A DNA stretch of 64,000 nucleotides, from positions 2,666,001-2,730,000 of the forward strand of contig NZ_AP025170.1 in NCBI RefSeq assembly GCF_003402535.2, written 5' to 3'. Made by a program: the position numbers and the translations under genes. The notes below the pieces were generated by a model. That model searched no databases, had not been told where the DNA came from, and worked only from the letters and a program-made list of their open reading frames with translations. The stretch comes from Cupriavidus sp. P-10. GTDB taxonomy: Bacteria > Pseudomonadota > Gammaproteobacteria > Burkholderiales > Burkholderiaceae. Shown piece after piece: positions 38,066-47,429 of this stretch; the first letter of the stretch is position 1, and the number at the start of each line of letters is the position of its first letter.

Positions 38066-38530
38066 ATGAAATGCCCCTTTTGCGGTCATTCCAATACCCA
38101 GGTTCTCGACACGCGCATGTCCGAAGACGGCGATGCCGTGCGCCGGCGCCGCCGCTGCGAGTCCTGCGACCGCCGCTTCACCACCTATGAGCGGATCGAG
38201 TTGTTCTTCCCCGCCATCGTCAAGAAAAACGGTTCGCGCGTCGACTACACGCGCGCCAAGCTGAAGGATTCGATGCGCCTGGCGCTGCGCAAGCGTCCGG
38301 TTTCGGCCGAGGCCATCGATGAAGCCATCACCCGCATCGAGGAAAGACTGCTGTCGCTGGGCGAAAAGGAAATCGCCAGCAGCCAGGTCGGCGAGCTGGT
38401 GATGATCGAGTTGCGCAAGCTCGACAAGATCGCGTATATCCGGTTTGCGTCGGTGTACCGGAGTTTCGAGGATGTTTCCGAATTCTCCGATGTACTCGCC
38501 GAAGTGACCGCGGGCAACAGCAAGCGCTGA
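38066..38530 (+). CDS. nrdR: Transcriptional repressor NrdR
   Basis: A 154-residue repressor of ribonucleotide reductase genes. The zinc ribbon [17 protein letters not shown]...[17 protein letters not shown] has four cysteines in CxxC pairs. The ATP-cone domain follows ([32 protein letters not shown]). In many proteobacteria nrdR is followed directly by ribD. Here two pilus operons lie between them. Confidence 0.97.
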   Translation: MKCPFCGHSNTQVLDTRMSEDGDAVRRRRRCESCDRRFTTYERIELFFPAIVKKNGSRVDYTRAKLKDSMRLALRKRPVSAEAIDEAITRIEERLLSLGEKEIASSQVGELVMIELRKLDKIAYIRFASVYRSFEDVSEFSDVLAEVTAGNSKR

Positions 38531-38564
38531 GCGCCCTTCCCTTCCCCGACTTTCCACTCGTCTC

Positions 38565-39032
38565 TCAACGCTCCCAGCAGTCCTGCCGGTACGCGGCGGG
38601 AGTAGCCCCGACCGCGTTCAGCCGAGTGCCGGCCTGGTCCAGCAGGTAGGTGCCGCACGCGTCCGCCGCATCGACCGGGACCGCCTGCAGTACATAGCCG
38701 TTCGCTGCCAGCGAATTGGCCACCAGCGAGATGTTGTACCGGACCCGGTTGCTGTCGCGCGGCGAGGTGCGGAACGCCGCCGGCAAGGCAAACGCCGCTC
38801 CGGCGGTGTCCTGGTCATAGCGCCCATTGACCGAACGAAAGCGCTCCAGCTGCTGCGCCGCCTCGGTCATCATGCCGCGCGCATCGGTGCGATAGCCGCG
38901 CCTGACGTATTCGGTGTAGTTGGGGATGGCGATCGCGGCGATGATGCCGAGGATCGATACCGCGACCATCAGCTCGATCAGCGTCATGCCGCCCGTGCCT
39001 GGCATGCAGCGGCGGCCAGTTAACCTGTTCAT
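38565..39032 (-). CDS. pilE: Type IV pilin-like protein, PilE type
   Basis: A 155-residue prepilin. The peptidase site is GTGG before MTLIELMVAVSILGIIAAIA, with Glu at position 5 of the mature protein. The C-terminal part has a cysteine pair (DACGTYLLDQ, YRQDCWER) likely forming the D-loop disulfide. Start and upstream pilY1 stop overlap as ATGA (39029-39032). It is the last gene of the leftward minor-pilin operon, so it is more likely a minor pilin than the main fibre subunit. Confidence 0.9.
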   Translation of the reverse strand: MNRLTGRRCMPGTGGMTLIELMVAVSILGIIAAIAIPNYTEYVRRGYRTDARGMMTEAAQQLERFRSVNGRYDQDTAGAAFALPAAFRTSPRDSNRVRYNISLVANSLAANGYVLQAVPVDAADACGTYLLDQAGTRLNAVGATPAAYRQDCWER

Positions 39033-42000
39033 TGTGCGATCTGCCTCCACGACAGCCGGTTGCGGGCGATATTGCCCTTCTCCACCACGCTGATGACATC
39101 GCCCGTGGTGGCGCTGGCAACCTTGAGGTGGTCGCTGCTGCCGCCGCCCCCGGTAAAGATGGTCGAGCCGAAGTTGCCCTGCTGGGCGATGCCCGATACC
39201 ACCAGCACTTTGTCGTTGACCTTTATGTTGTCGTCTCCATCGACCTTGCCGTCGCCATTGACGTCGAGCACCGCATACGGCAGCGCGGCGCCGGTCAGCG
39301 CGGCAAAGTCGAGCAGGTTGGAACTGATGCCGCCGACGCACTCGTCGGTCGATGGCGTCAGCGTGGTGATCACCAGCCGTTCCGCGTCGGTCTTCGGCTT
39401 GACCACCACGCGTTCGCCCTGCGTCAGCAGGTCGATGTACCAGCCGCGCCGGGTGGTGTAGTCGACCGCATTGCTACTGAGCGTCAGAACGGGACGCGAC
39501 ACCCCATCCACGATCGTCGAACCAGGCGTCAGCGCCTGCGCGCGCAGGTCGCTGCGCGTTGCCGCTGCGGCATTGTTGTCCCACACGCCGTAGACCGAGT
39601 TATAGCCCGTGGCCGCGGTGTCAGCGGCGTCGTAGAAGCGGCCGGTGCCAAAGGTCAGCAGGAAGCCTTTCTTCGGATCCTTGGGATTGACCAGCGCAGT
39701 CGGCGCGGCGGTGATCGGCTGAACCACGCCCGCGGCGCTTTGCGCGGTGAACAGCGGCGCGCCCTGCGTGGTGCCCATGCGGGCGCTCCAGGCCGCCGGG
39801 TTGTCGCCGGCGAGATCGAACTTCCACATCCGGCCTTTCAGGTCGCCGGCATAGACTGCCTGGATGGTCAGGTTGTCGTCGTAGACCACCTCGGGGCTGC
39901 CCAGCCCGTTGTTGTTGCCGCTCGCAGCGGTTTCCTTCGCATCGGCATAGATCTTCTGGATGCCATTGCTGGCAAACGGGTTGGCCAGATCGACGATATA
40001 CAGCACCGCCTTGCCGGTGTTGCTCTCGTAGCCGTTGCCGAAGATCGCCACCCATTTGCCATTGTTGACGCGGCCGATCGCCGGCGTGCCGAGGGTGTAG
40101 CCCAGGTCATTGTCGCTATCGGCGGCAATTTCCCACATGACCTTCTTCTCGTCGAAGGCGGACGGGTCGGTCACGTCGAGCGCGAACATACCCTTGCCGC
40201 CGGCGCCCATGCCGCCGACCAGCACCGTGCGCCAGCTGGCGGTGCTGTCCGTGCCGCGCCGGATGAATACGTCGCCGGCGCTCGGCGTGGCATCGACCAG
40301 GAAGCGGTGGACGTAGTCGGGAGAGGCCAGCGCCTTGACCGAATTGGTGCCGACGATCGCCTGGTTGGGCAGGTAGGCAAACTTTTCCACCCCGGTCAGC
40401 GCATCGAAGCCGTGCAGCATGCCGTCGTTGGCGCCCACATAAATCATCGCGCGGCGATTGGTGCGGTTGTTGGCGAGGAAGCTGAAATAGCTGTTGCCGC
40501 CGTCTCCGTTCAGGTAGTCATAGCCGGCATCCGCGGCCTTCACGTAGATCGGCGAGGAGTTGACGATGTCGCCTAGCACGTTGGACACCGAACCGCCGGA
40601 GCCGTTGTCGGTCACCCGGTCGCGGTACTTGCCGCCGTTGCGCTTTTCCAGCGTGGTGTCGCCGCGCAGGTAGGCGACGATGGCCCTGTCGCCCCCCAGT
40701 GCGGTCTTCTGCGCGGTGGTCAGCGAGGCGTCGCTGTCGCTGGTCCACTGGAACGGCTTGCCGGCCGGCGCGGTACCGGGCGACCACGTATAGATCTTGC
40801 GCGACGCCGCGGCAGGCATCTGCTGGTAGGCATTCCAGTTGAGGTTCGTGAAGGCTCGGTCCGTGGCGTTATAGCTTTGCGACAGCAGTTCGCCGGTCCA
40901 TGCGCCCGAGCGGAAGCGCGTCAGGAACAGCGCGGTGTCTGTGTTCAGCGTGGTCGAATTGGTCGCCGCCGACGAGGACGAGCCGCTGCGCGAGGCGATC
41001 TGCGTCAGCGCGTTGTTCAGCGCCGCGGCAAGCCCGGTAGCGTCTCCCGCGCTGTAGTTGTCGGCGCGCGTGTTCACCGCGGCATGCCAGAGATCGTCGA
41101 TCTTGTTCTGGTCGCTGCTGGACGGCTTGGGCCAGCTGATGGTGCCCGCCTTCAGCTTGGCCAGGATGGCGTCGAGCACATCGCTGCGCGTGGCATTGGC
41201 GTTGGCCGGCTTGTTGGCCGGGTCGGACTCCAGCGAGCCTTTCACGCCCAGCCCCAGCGTGAAGGTGACCAGGTGCTGCCAGAAGGCTTCGTCGCGCGCG
41301 TTGGTCGGCACGCGGTTCTCGGCGGTGCGCAGGTCGTTGACCCAGTACTTCATCGCCACGTCGGCGAGGGTATTCGAATAGCCGTCCTTGTACGGCGCCA
41401 CTGGCTGGTACTGGTAGGCCGTGCCTGACACCGGCGTGATCTTTGAACCCTTGCTGCTGTCGACATCGCCGACCGAGGTGCTGTCGCCGTAATAGCCGTC
41501 GGTGGACAGGATGTGGTAGCTGGCACGGCAGGCGCTCTCCCTGGTGCCGCCCGGCTCGACCCACGGCTGGGCGTTGTTCTGGAAATACTTGCCCACGGTG
41601 TCCATGCCGCCCAGCAGCGGCGTGCCGTTGGCGCCGAGGTCCAGGCTGTAGAAGTCCTGGTAGAACTGCGTCTTGTTGGTGGTGTTGAACGGCGCCACCG
41701 CGCGTCGGATGCCGGTAAAGCTGGACGAGCCGGAGCGGGTATTGTCATTGATGGTGGTGAAGCCCACCCGGATGGCTTCGTTCTGGCCCGCGAAAGCCTG
41801 GCCTACCGCCGCGCGCATGGCCAGGATGCGCGAGCGGTAGTACTGGAACCAGTTGGCGAAGTTCTGGATTTCTTCGTCGTAGGTGCAGCTGGCCGATGAT
41901 GCGCAGTCCATGCGCTTGCCGTTGTGCGGAAACGTCGACCCCGAACGGATCTCGTAGCGCTTGAAGCATTTCAGGCTCGACGTGCTGGCGTTGCAGCCGC

Positions 42001-42628
42001 TGAGCGTGCTGTCGTACCGGTAGTAGAGGGCAGGATAGAACGTGACCTTCTTTTCGCTGAAGCCCTTGCCATCGTCGTCCAGCCAGTACGTCTTGACGGT
42101 GTTGTCGGCGGTCAGGTCGATCGAGCCGTTGTCCGGCAGCATCGGGTTGTAGTAGGCCTTCTTTGGCGACGCCTTGGCCAGGTTGCCGGACGGATCGAAC
42201 CATGCGCCGTAGGTGACGTCCGGGTTGTAGTACGACACATTCAGCGCCGCGGTCCGGTAGCGTGCCGCCGCCAGCGAGGTACTGCTGAAATTGACGACCG
42301 ACGCATTGGCGTCCTTGTAGTAGGTGCCGCCGGCCGAATAGACCTGACCGCCGCCGGGCAACGGGAAGGTATAGATCAGCCAGTTGCCGCGGTCGGGCGT
42401 CAGGTCCCAGCTGGATTCCGTGCCGTTCGGCGACAGGCTTTCCGGCGTGATCTCGAACATCATCGAGCCGGAATCGTCCAGCGTGAACATCACGTTGGGC
42501 GCCACCGAGGTGCTGAAGATCAGCGGCTGCTGCGACACCGCCGCGCCGCCCGCGACCGGCAACAGCGCGATCGCGACAGCCATCGTCGCTGCGACGCCCT
42601 GGCGGAACCTCCTGTTGAAGCCTGTCAT
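39029..42628 (-). CDS. pilY1: PilY1, pilus tip adhesin/biogenesis factor
   Basis: A 1199-residue secreted protein. The signal peptide (AATMAVAIALLPVAGGAAVS) precedes a von Willebrand-like part whose MIDAS-type loop is MFTLDDSGSMMFE. The C-terminal half is the PilY1 beta-propeller (MIYVGANDGMLHGFDALTGV, VLVGGMGAGGKGMFALDV) with a calcium loop DVNGDGKVDGDD near the end. PilY1 controls pilus retraction, adhesion and surface sensing. Starts at 42628, overlapping the pilX stop as ATGA. A second, shorter copy is at 47426-49252. Confidence 0.93.
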   Translation of the reverse strand: MTGFNRRFRQGVAATMAVAIALLPVAGGAAVSQQPLIFSTSVAPNVMFTLDDSGSMMFEITPESLSPNGTESSWDLTPDRGNWLIYTFPLPGGGQVYSAGGTYYKDANASVVNFSSTSLAAARYRTAALNVSYYNPDVTYGAWFDPSGNLAKASPKKAYYNPMLPDNGSIDLTADNTVKTYWLDDDGKGFSEKKVTFYPALYYRYDSTLSGCNASTSSLKCFKRYEIRSGSTFPHNGKRMDCASSASCTYDEEIQNFANWFQYYRSRILAMRAAVGQAFAGQNEAIRVGFTTINDNTRSGSSSFTGIRRAVAPFNTTNKTQFYQDFYSLDLGANGTPLLGGMDTVGKYFQNNAQPWVEPGGTRESACRASYHILSTDGYYGDSTSVGDVDSSKGSKITPVSGTAYQYQPVAPYKDGYSNTLADVAMKYWVNDLRTAENRVPTNARDEAFWQHLVTFTLGLGVKGSLESDPANKPANANATRSDVLDAILAKLKAGTISWPKPSSSDQNKIDDLWHAAVNTRADNYSAGDATGLAAALNNALTQIASRSGSSSSAATNSTTLNTDTALFLTRFRSGAWTGELLSQSYNATDRAFTNLNWNAYQQMPAAASRKIYTWSPGTAPAGKPFQWTSDSDASLTTAQKTALGGDRAIVAYLRGDTTLEKRNGGKYRDRVTDNGSGGSVSNVLGDIVNSSPIYVKAADAGYDYLNGDGGNSYFSFLANNRTNRRAMIYVGANDGMLHGFDALTGVEKFAYLPNQAIVGTNSVKALASPDYVHRFLVDATPSAGDVFIRRGTDSTASWRTVLVGGMGAGGKGMFALDVTDPSAFDEKKVMWEIAADSDNDLGYTLGTPAIGRVNNGKWVAIFGNGYESNTGKAVLYIVDLANPFASNGIQKIYADAKETAASGNNNGLGSPEVVYDDNLTIQAVYAGDLKGRMWKFDLAGDNPAAWSARMGTTQGAPLFTAQSAAGVVQPITAAPTALVNPKDPKKGFLLTFGTGRFYDAADTAATGYNSVYGVWDNNAAAATRSDLRAQALTPGSTIVDGVSRPVLTLSSNAVDYTTRRGWYIDLLTQGERVVVKPKTDAERLVITTLTPSTDECVGGISSNLLDFAALTGAALPYAVLDVNGDGKVDGDDNIKVNDKVLVVSGIAQQGNFGSTIFTGGGGSSDHLKVASATTGDVISVVEKGNIARNRLSWRQIAQ

Positions 42629-43251
42629 TGCCGTACCTCCGACTGGAGCGTGACCTGCGTGCCGGGATTGATGCCGGTGCCCAGCGCCGTCACCCGGTAA
42701 TGGATATTGATCGGCATGCCGGTCTGCGGATTCCTGACCTTGGACGGCTTGCGGATCTCTTCGATAAAGCAGCGCGGCGCCGCCGCGGCTTCGCGCAGCG
42801 TGACGCCGTCGCTGGCGGGAATCACGATCACGTTGGTGTTGGGCTCGGCGTTCACGCTGGTATCCCAGTTGGCCGGCACCTCCCAGAACTGGCGGCCGCT
42901 GGCATCGAGATAGCCCAGCTTGAGCTGGCCGCTGCTGTCCACCGGCGGCCTGGCTGCGCTGACGATGGCACTCATGTCCTTGCGGTACATGCGGTTGAAC
43001 AGCGCGGCCGGCTGTCCCGTGACCACCACCCCTTCGCAAAAGCGCAGCCCCAGCTCCGCCGCCTGGAACGCGACCTGATGGTCACGGTTGTTGCCCGCCA
43101 GGCGTTCGTCGAACAGGCTGCCGCGCATGCTCCATATGGTCAGCAGCGACACCACCGCGATGATCACCAGTGCCACCACCAGCACCACGCCGCGCGCGCG
43201 GCGCCTGCGCAGCGCCGGTCTGCACTCTTGTCTGTCCATGCGATGGCTCAT
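42625..43251 (-). CDS. pilX: Minor pilin assembly protein PilX
   Basis: A 208-residue membrane protein with the PilX N terminus: a basic leader (RRRRARG) then VVLVVALVIIAVVSLLTIW and the conserved LAGNNRDHQVAFQAAELGLR. The usual mature Glu5 is absent, as in other PilX proteins. It directly follows the pilW stop with no gap. Confidence 0.9.
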   Translation of the reverse strand: MSHRMDRQECRPALRRRRARGVVLVVALVIIAVVSLLTIWSMRGSLFDERLAGNNRDHQVAFQAAELGLRFCEGVVVTGQPAALFNRMYRKDMSAIVSAARPPVDSSGQLKLGYLDASGRQFWEVPANWDTSVNAEPNTNVIVIPASDGVTLREAAAAPRCFIEEIRKPSKVRNPQTGMPINIHYRVTALGTGINPGTQVTLQSEVRQ

Positions 43252-44076
43252 CTATCCCACCCGGTTGCGCAGTGCAAAGCTGCTGGTAAAGCGCCGGCGC
43301 AGGCGGCCGTCGGCAATGTTCTGCACGTTGTCGGCGCAGTCGCGGTAAGTGGTGGCGACATCCGCATTGACCGGGCTGGGATCCGCCACCAGCAGGCAGA
43401 CGCGCACGCTCACCACGCGGCTCCAGTCGGCCGCCGCCAGCGCGCTGGCCGGCTGGTATTGCGTGACGTTGGCGGAGTCGGCGTCTTGCGCCACGCCGTA
43501 GGTCAGCTGCAGGTCCTGGACGTTCTCGAGGATCGGTTCGGCACGCGATGCGGCCATGGTCGCGCCATCCGAGCCGCGGCACATCAGCGTGTTGCCGGTC
43601 ACGTAGAAGGCGTTTTCGGCCACGCCGCGTGCCACCGGGACCGCGCGCCCGTTGCAGTCGGTAACGCTGGCAAGCGAGCCATCGATGCGCAAATAGCGCA
43701 CCGTGATCGCATCCGCATTCGTGGTCGCCGGCGCCACGCATGCGCCCGTGCCGACATCGGCGATCCCGCCGTCGCAGCCGAGCACGGGCGCGCCATCGAA
43801 GGTGACCGGGCGCGCGCTCAGCAGCGACAGGTCGACGCGCCCCAGTCCGGCCAGGCGAAGCTGGTCGCCCATGACCGACAGGGCCCAGCGCGCGCCGTCG
43901 TCGGCGCTGCGCAAGCCTTCCTGCGTGCGCGTGCTGCGCTGCGTGGTCAGGTAGAACGCGGTGATCGATCCCAGCAACAACAGGCTGAGCACCAACGCGA
44001 CCATGATTTCCACCAGCGAGCGCCCGCGGCTGGCGATGCGGCGCCGGATCAGGGCCGGAGCGTGACGGTCGCGCAT
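43252..44076 (-). CDS. pilW: Minor pilin PilW
   Basis: A 274-residue prepilin. The cleavage region is ASRG before RSLVEIMVALVLSLLLLGSI, with Glu5. The C-terminal half contains the PilW segment VQDLQLTYGVAQDADS and WSRVVSVRVCLLVADPS. It overlaps the pilV 3' end by 28 bases. Its rightward relative at 45959-46860 is frameshifted. Confidence 0.9.
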   Translation of the reverse strand: MRDRHAPALIRRRIASRGRSLVEIMVALVLSLLLLGSITAFYLTTQRSTRTQEGLRSADDGARWALSVMGDQLRLAGLGRVDLSLLSARPVTFDGAPVLGCDGGIADVGTGACVAPATTNADAITVRYLRIDGSLASVTDCNGRAVPVARGVAENAFYVTGNTLMCRGSDGATMAASRAEPILENVQDLQLTYGVAQDADSANVTQYQPASALAAADWSRVVSVRVCLLVADPSPVNADVATTYRDCADNVQNIADGRLRRRFTSSFALRNRVG

Positions 44077-44639
44077 GTGACTCCCCTGGTGTCAAACCCG
44101 GCCAGCGTGGCGAAATAAGCGTTGGCCGCCGCGGAGCAATCCACGGCGGCAATGTTCGATGCGGGATCCTTCCAGTACAACTCCAGCCGGTAGCTGACAA
44201 AGCCCGCCGGCACCGTGCCGGCAGGTGCCGCGACCGCGGGGGAAGTCCATGCCGCGACGCCGGCGCCGGGCAATTGCGCCGACAGCGCGCGCCACCATTG
44301 CGAGACGTCCCAGGCGGCATATTCGGCACCGTCGCACGTAACCCGGCTGCAGTCCTTGGCCGGCGCGGCGGGAGGCTGCACGGCCAGCGCATCCAGGTAG
44401 GCGTTGGCCCCTTCGGGCACGCCTTCGGCCAGGCCTGAGGTATTGGCGCGGATCCGCTCGGACAGGTCCGTGGCCGCGTCGACGATGGTGTAGCGCACGC
44501 TGGCCCCGGAGCGGTAGCGCAGCGATGCCGCCTGCAGCGACATCATGCCGATCAGCACGATGGCGACCAGCACCATGGTGATCAGCACCTCGATCAGGCT
44601 CGCGCCGCGCTGGCGCAACGCGGATCGGCTCAACTGCAT
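44049..44639 (-). CDS. pilV: Minor pilin PilV
   Basis: A 196-residue prepilin with the site RQRG before ASLIEVLITMVLVAIVLIGM (Glu5). A C-terminal SYRLELYWKDP and several cysteines follow. It overlaps fimT by 10 bases and pilW by 28, so the operon is tightly packed. Confidence 0.9.
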   Translation of the reverse strand: MQLSRSALRQRGASLIEVLITMVLVAIVLIGMMSLQAASLRYRSGASVRYTIVDAATDLSERIRANTSGLAEGVPEGANAYLDALAVQPPAAPAKDCSRVTCDGAEYAAWDVSQWWRALSAQLPGAGVAAWTSPAVAAPAGTVPAGFVSYRLELYWKDPASNIAAVDCSAAANAYFATLAGFDTRGVTCATVTLRP

Positions 44640-45262
44640 GCCGCGGTCCTCTGGTCGACGCGCCCGGCATGCGATACGCAGATATTCAGCGCACGCTCAT
44701 CCGACCCGGAAGCCACGCGCAAGGCGAGCGCGCCATCGGCGGACAGGAAGCCGCGTGCGCTGACCTGGATCGCCTGCACCGGCGCCGCCAGCAGCAGCGA
44801 CAAGCCGCCATTGCCGGCATCGCGCATGCGGATGATCTCTTCGCCGGCCGCGCGGACCTGGTCGTTGTTGCTGTCCTGGAACAGGATCCAGCGGCCGCCC
44901 CAGTCAGCCTGCGCATCCTGCGCGCAGACGGTGCTGGTCGCCGTGGTCGCCCGGCAGATCGTCACCGGCACGTTGCGGCGGATCGCTTCGCTGCGCGCCA
45001 GCGAGAACAGGCCCGCGACTTCGGCCGCCGCCGCATCGGCGCGGGCGCGTTCGAGAAAGCGCTGGAAGGATGGAATGGCGATCGCGGTCGTGATCGCGAT
45101 CAGCGCGATCACGACCATCAGTTCGATCAGCGTAAAGCCGGCCGCAGGCCGGGCGCGTGCCAGCGGTGAAGCGCGCCCGCCGTCGATGCCCGCGCAATGC
45201 GCGCGGCCAAACGGCGAACGCCCTCCACACCCGGCTGCGCGGGTGCGAATCGGGCTGCCCAT
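44630..45262 (-). CDS. fimT: FimT/GspH-type minor pilin
   Basis: A protein of up to 210 residues. The prepilin site is PAAG before FTLIELMVVIALIAITTAIA, but it lies about 42 residues from the ATG at 45262, longer than a normal leader. I see no ATG or GTG closer in, so either the long leader or a rare start is used. The GspH core has LARSEAIRRNVPVTICR and GGRWILFQDSNNDQ. First gene of the leftward operon. Confidence 0.85.
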   Translation of the reverse strand: MGSPIRTRAAGCGGRSPFGRAHCAGIDGGRASPLARARPAAGFTLIELMVVIALIAITTAIAIPSFQRFLERARADAAAAEVAGLFSLARSEAIRRNVPVTICRATTATSTVCAQDAQADWGGRWILFQDSNNDQVRAAGEEIIRMRDAGNGGLSLLLAAPVQAIQVSARGFLSADGALALRVASGSDERALNICVSHAGRVDQRTAACS

Positions 45263-45689
45263 GTCAGCGCAACCGGCTGACTGGCAAGCCTTGCTGCCAA
45301 GCTCGTGGAACGACCCTGCTCATGATGACCCCCGGAAAATTCCGTTCTGGCGACGGGTGCCTCTCTGCGGAAGCACGCCATTGCCACACCCGACTGTGTT
45401 CTTTTGATTTTTTCAGCTTGCCGTGGCGGCGAGCGGTGAGCCGGAAGACTGTGGATCAAGTTCCGGCCAAAGCGATACCCCGCCATAGTGGGGAATTCAA
45501 TATGCGGTGTCAATACCACTTTACAAGGAGATGATTCTCATTTGTCGCCGGCGGACAACGCTGTAATTCACAGCTGGCGAGCGGTTCAGCGCGGCCTAAC
45601 CAAATTTTGCGCATCCATATCAGCCGGCTACAAACCACATCGCGGCGGCGGGATACGGTGGAGGTCCCGAAACGTCCTGACGCCTCGCG
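45263..45689. promoter_or_regulatory. Shared control region between the two divergent pilus operons
   Basis: This 427-base stretch has no credible gene. It is clearly more AT-rich in 45480-45620 than the flanks. It holds a leftward promoter (separate entry) and the sequence AATGAGAATCATCTCC on the minus strand near 45530-45545, with a TGAGAAT half-site like those in Fur boxes; the other half is poor. I could not define a rightward promoter with confidence. Confidence 0.5.
45485..45513 (-). promoter_or_regulatory. Predicted promoter of the leftward pilus operon
   Basis: On the minus strand TTGACA (45513-45508) is perfect; CACTAT (45490-45485) is a weak -10 at a 17-base spacer. It would start transcription near 45478, leaving a leader of about 215 bases before fimT. 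Confidence 0.45.
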
Positions 45690-45962
45690 ATGCGCCCATC
45701 CTGTGCCCTGCCCTGCCGCCCGCCTCGCTGCCATCCCCTCCCTGGCGCCGTCCGCGGCTACATCCTGTTCGAAGCGCTCTGCGGGCTGGTGATCTTCACC
45801 GCCGGGCTGGCATCGCTCGCGATCCTTGGGCCAACGGGACTTGGCTGGCAGCGGACGCTGGATCAGGCCACCTATGACACGCGCAGGACAGCAGAGTCAG
45901 CCGAACTGGCGCCATGGCCGGCCGGATTGCCGCTGAACCGCGTCGGCGCGAGGTTGCCATGA
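45690..45962 (+). CDS. Short PilV-like prepilin
   Basis: A 90-residue protein with a prepilin-like N terminus: AVRG before YILFEALCGLVIFTAGLASL, with Glu5. After the helix only about 40 residues remain, far shorter than the 196-residue PilV of the leftward operon, so the globular domain is nearly missing. It heads the rightward operon, and its stop overlaps the next start as ATGA (45959-45962). It could be a reduced but functional subunit or a decaying gene. Confidence 0.65.
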   Translation: MRPSCALPCRPPRCHPLPGAVRGYILFEALCGLVIFTAGLASLAILGPTGLGWQRTLDQATYDTRRTAESAELAPWPAGLPLNRVGARLP

Positions 45963-46860
45963 GAACGCTCCCGATGCGTCGCAACGCCCCGGGCTTTTCG
46001 CTGACCGAAGCCATGGTCGGCCTGGCGCTCGGGCTGATCGTCGCCGCCGTCGCCACGGCGGCGTGGCAGGTGGCGCTTTCCGCCTACCGTAGCGCGGCGG
46101 AGCGCGTGCTGATGGAGGAGCGCGGCCAACGCGCGCTCGCCATCCTGACCGCACTGCTGCGCCAGGCCGGATGGCATCCAGGCCCACTCGACGCGGCAGT
46201 GCCGCCCGCAGTCAGTGGCGCCGATGACTGCGGGCAGCCGGGCATCGCCGAGGTGCCGACATGCGCCCGCCGCGGTGTTGCACAAAGCGATGCCCTGCTG
46301 GTGCGGTTCAGTGGCCAGGGACAGCCCGGCGATCCGAGCCAGCCCGACGAGACGATGATCGATTGCAGCGGCTATCCGCTGGCAGCACGGGTGGCCGGGG
46401 CGGAGAGCACCACGGATTTTGTCGCGGCAAACATGCTTTACATCGCCGCCGCGGCGGACGGAGAGCCGCAACTGCTGTGCCGCTACCCGTCCCGTGGCAA
46501 TGGCCAGGTCGACGGGCACGGCTGGACTTCCGGCGCATTGGTCCGTGGCGTGGCATCGCTGCAACTGCGCTACGGGTCGACATGGATGGCGACCGGCAGC
46601 CCGACGTGTACCTGCCTGCCGCACGGGTCCAGGCAATGGGAGCGCATGCATGGCACCGCGTGCTGGCGGTGCAGGTCGCGCTTGCACTGCAGGGCGAGCA
46701 GCGCGGTTCTGCCCGCGACGCTGCCGGGCTGGCGCGCGCCGACGATGCCTTGGCCGACCTGCAGGCCGCGCCGGTCGACACGCACCGCGCCAACCGTCGC
46801 GTGTTCGCCACGACGGTCCGCTTGCGCAATGCCGCGCGCTGCGAGGAGACGCTATGTTGA
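45959..46860 (+). pseudogene. PilW-like minor pilin with a single-base frameshift
   Basis: The frame starts at 45959 with NAPG before FSLTEAMVGLALGLIVAAVA (Glu5). It reads well to VASLQLRYG at about 46575. There the PilW pattern continues only in the next frame: VDMDGDRQPDVYLPAARVQ and HAWHRVLAVQVALALQGEQ, ending at 46860. This matches LQLTYGVAQDAD and WSRVVSVRVCLL in the intact PilW. One missing base in the GGG at 46573-46575 explains it; restored, the protein would be 300 residues. It may be a real mutation, phase variation or a sequence error. Confidence 0.75.
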
Positions 46861-47429
46861 GGCGCCACGCGATGACGCAACGCGGCGGCATCACGCTGCT
46901 GTTCGCGGCGACGATGCTGCTGCTGGTGTCCGCCACCGCGGCGGCAATGCTGCAGATGCTGTTGGCAGGCCGGCAGCTGGCGGTTGCCGGCCGCGATCGC
47001 GAGATCGCGTTCCGGGCTGCCGAAGCGGCGCTGTTCGCGGCGGAGGCCGAACTGCTCGCCGCCGCGGGCGGAAGTGGCGACCGCTTCGGCCAGTGGCCCG
47101 CCGCCGGCGAATGCGGCCGCGGCGCGCAGGCAGCGCTGTGCAACACTGCGCAGGCACGAACGCCGGTATGGCAGCCGTGGCTGCATGGCTCGGCAACGGA
47201 CCTGGCGATTGGCGTGCCGGTGGGCAGCTTTGCCGGCGTGTCGGAAGCTTTCCTGCCGGAAGCCTTTGCAGGCTCGCACACGGCGCCGCGTTACGTTGCC
47301 GAGCTGCTTGACGACGGCCCCGTGATCGACGAAGGCCGGCCAGCCTTGCCGCGGCTGCGCGTCACCGCCGTCGGCTTCGGCCGCTCGCCCGCGGTACGGG
47401 CCGTCGTGCAGAGCATCGTGCAGCCATGA
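46854..47429 (+). CDS. PilX-like minor pilin assembly protein
   Basis: A 191-residue protein: MTQRG before GITLLFAATMLLLVSATAAA, without Glu5, followed by DREIAFRAAEAALFAAEAEL, equivalent to the PilX segment AFQAAELGLR. GAGGAG at 46843-46848 fixes the ATG at 46854, inside the end of the pilW-like gene. The good ribosome site suggests it is still expressed despite the upstream frameshift. Confidence 0.78.
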   Translation: MLRRHAMTQRGGITLLFAATMLLLVSATAAAMLQMLLAGRQLAVAGRDREIAFRAAEAALFAAEAELLAAAGGSGDRFGQWPAAGECGRGAQAALCNTAQARTPVWQPWLHGSATDLAIGVPVGSFAGVSEAFLPEAFAGSHTAPRYVAELLDDGPVIDEGRPALPRLRVTAVGFGRSPAVRAVVQSIVQP

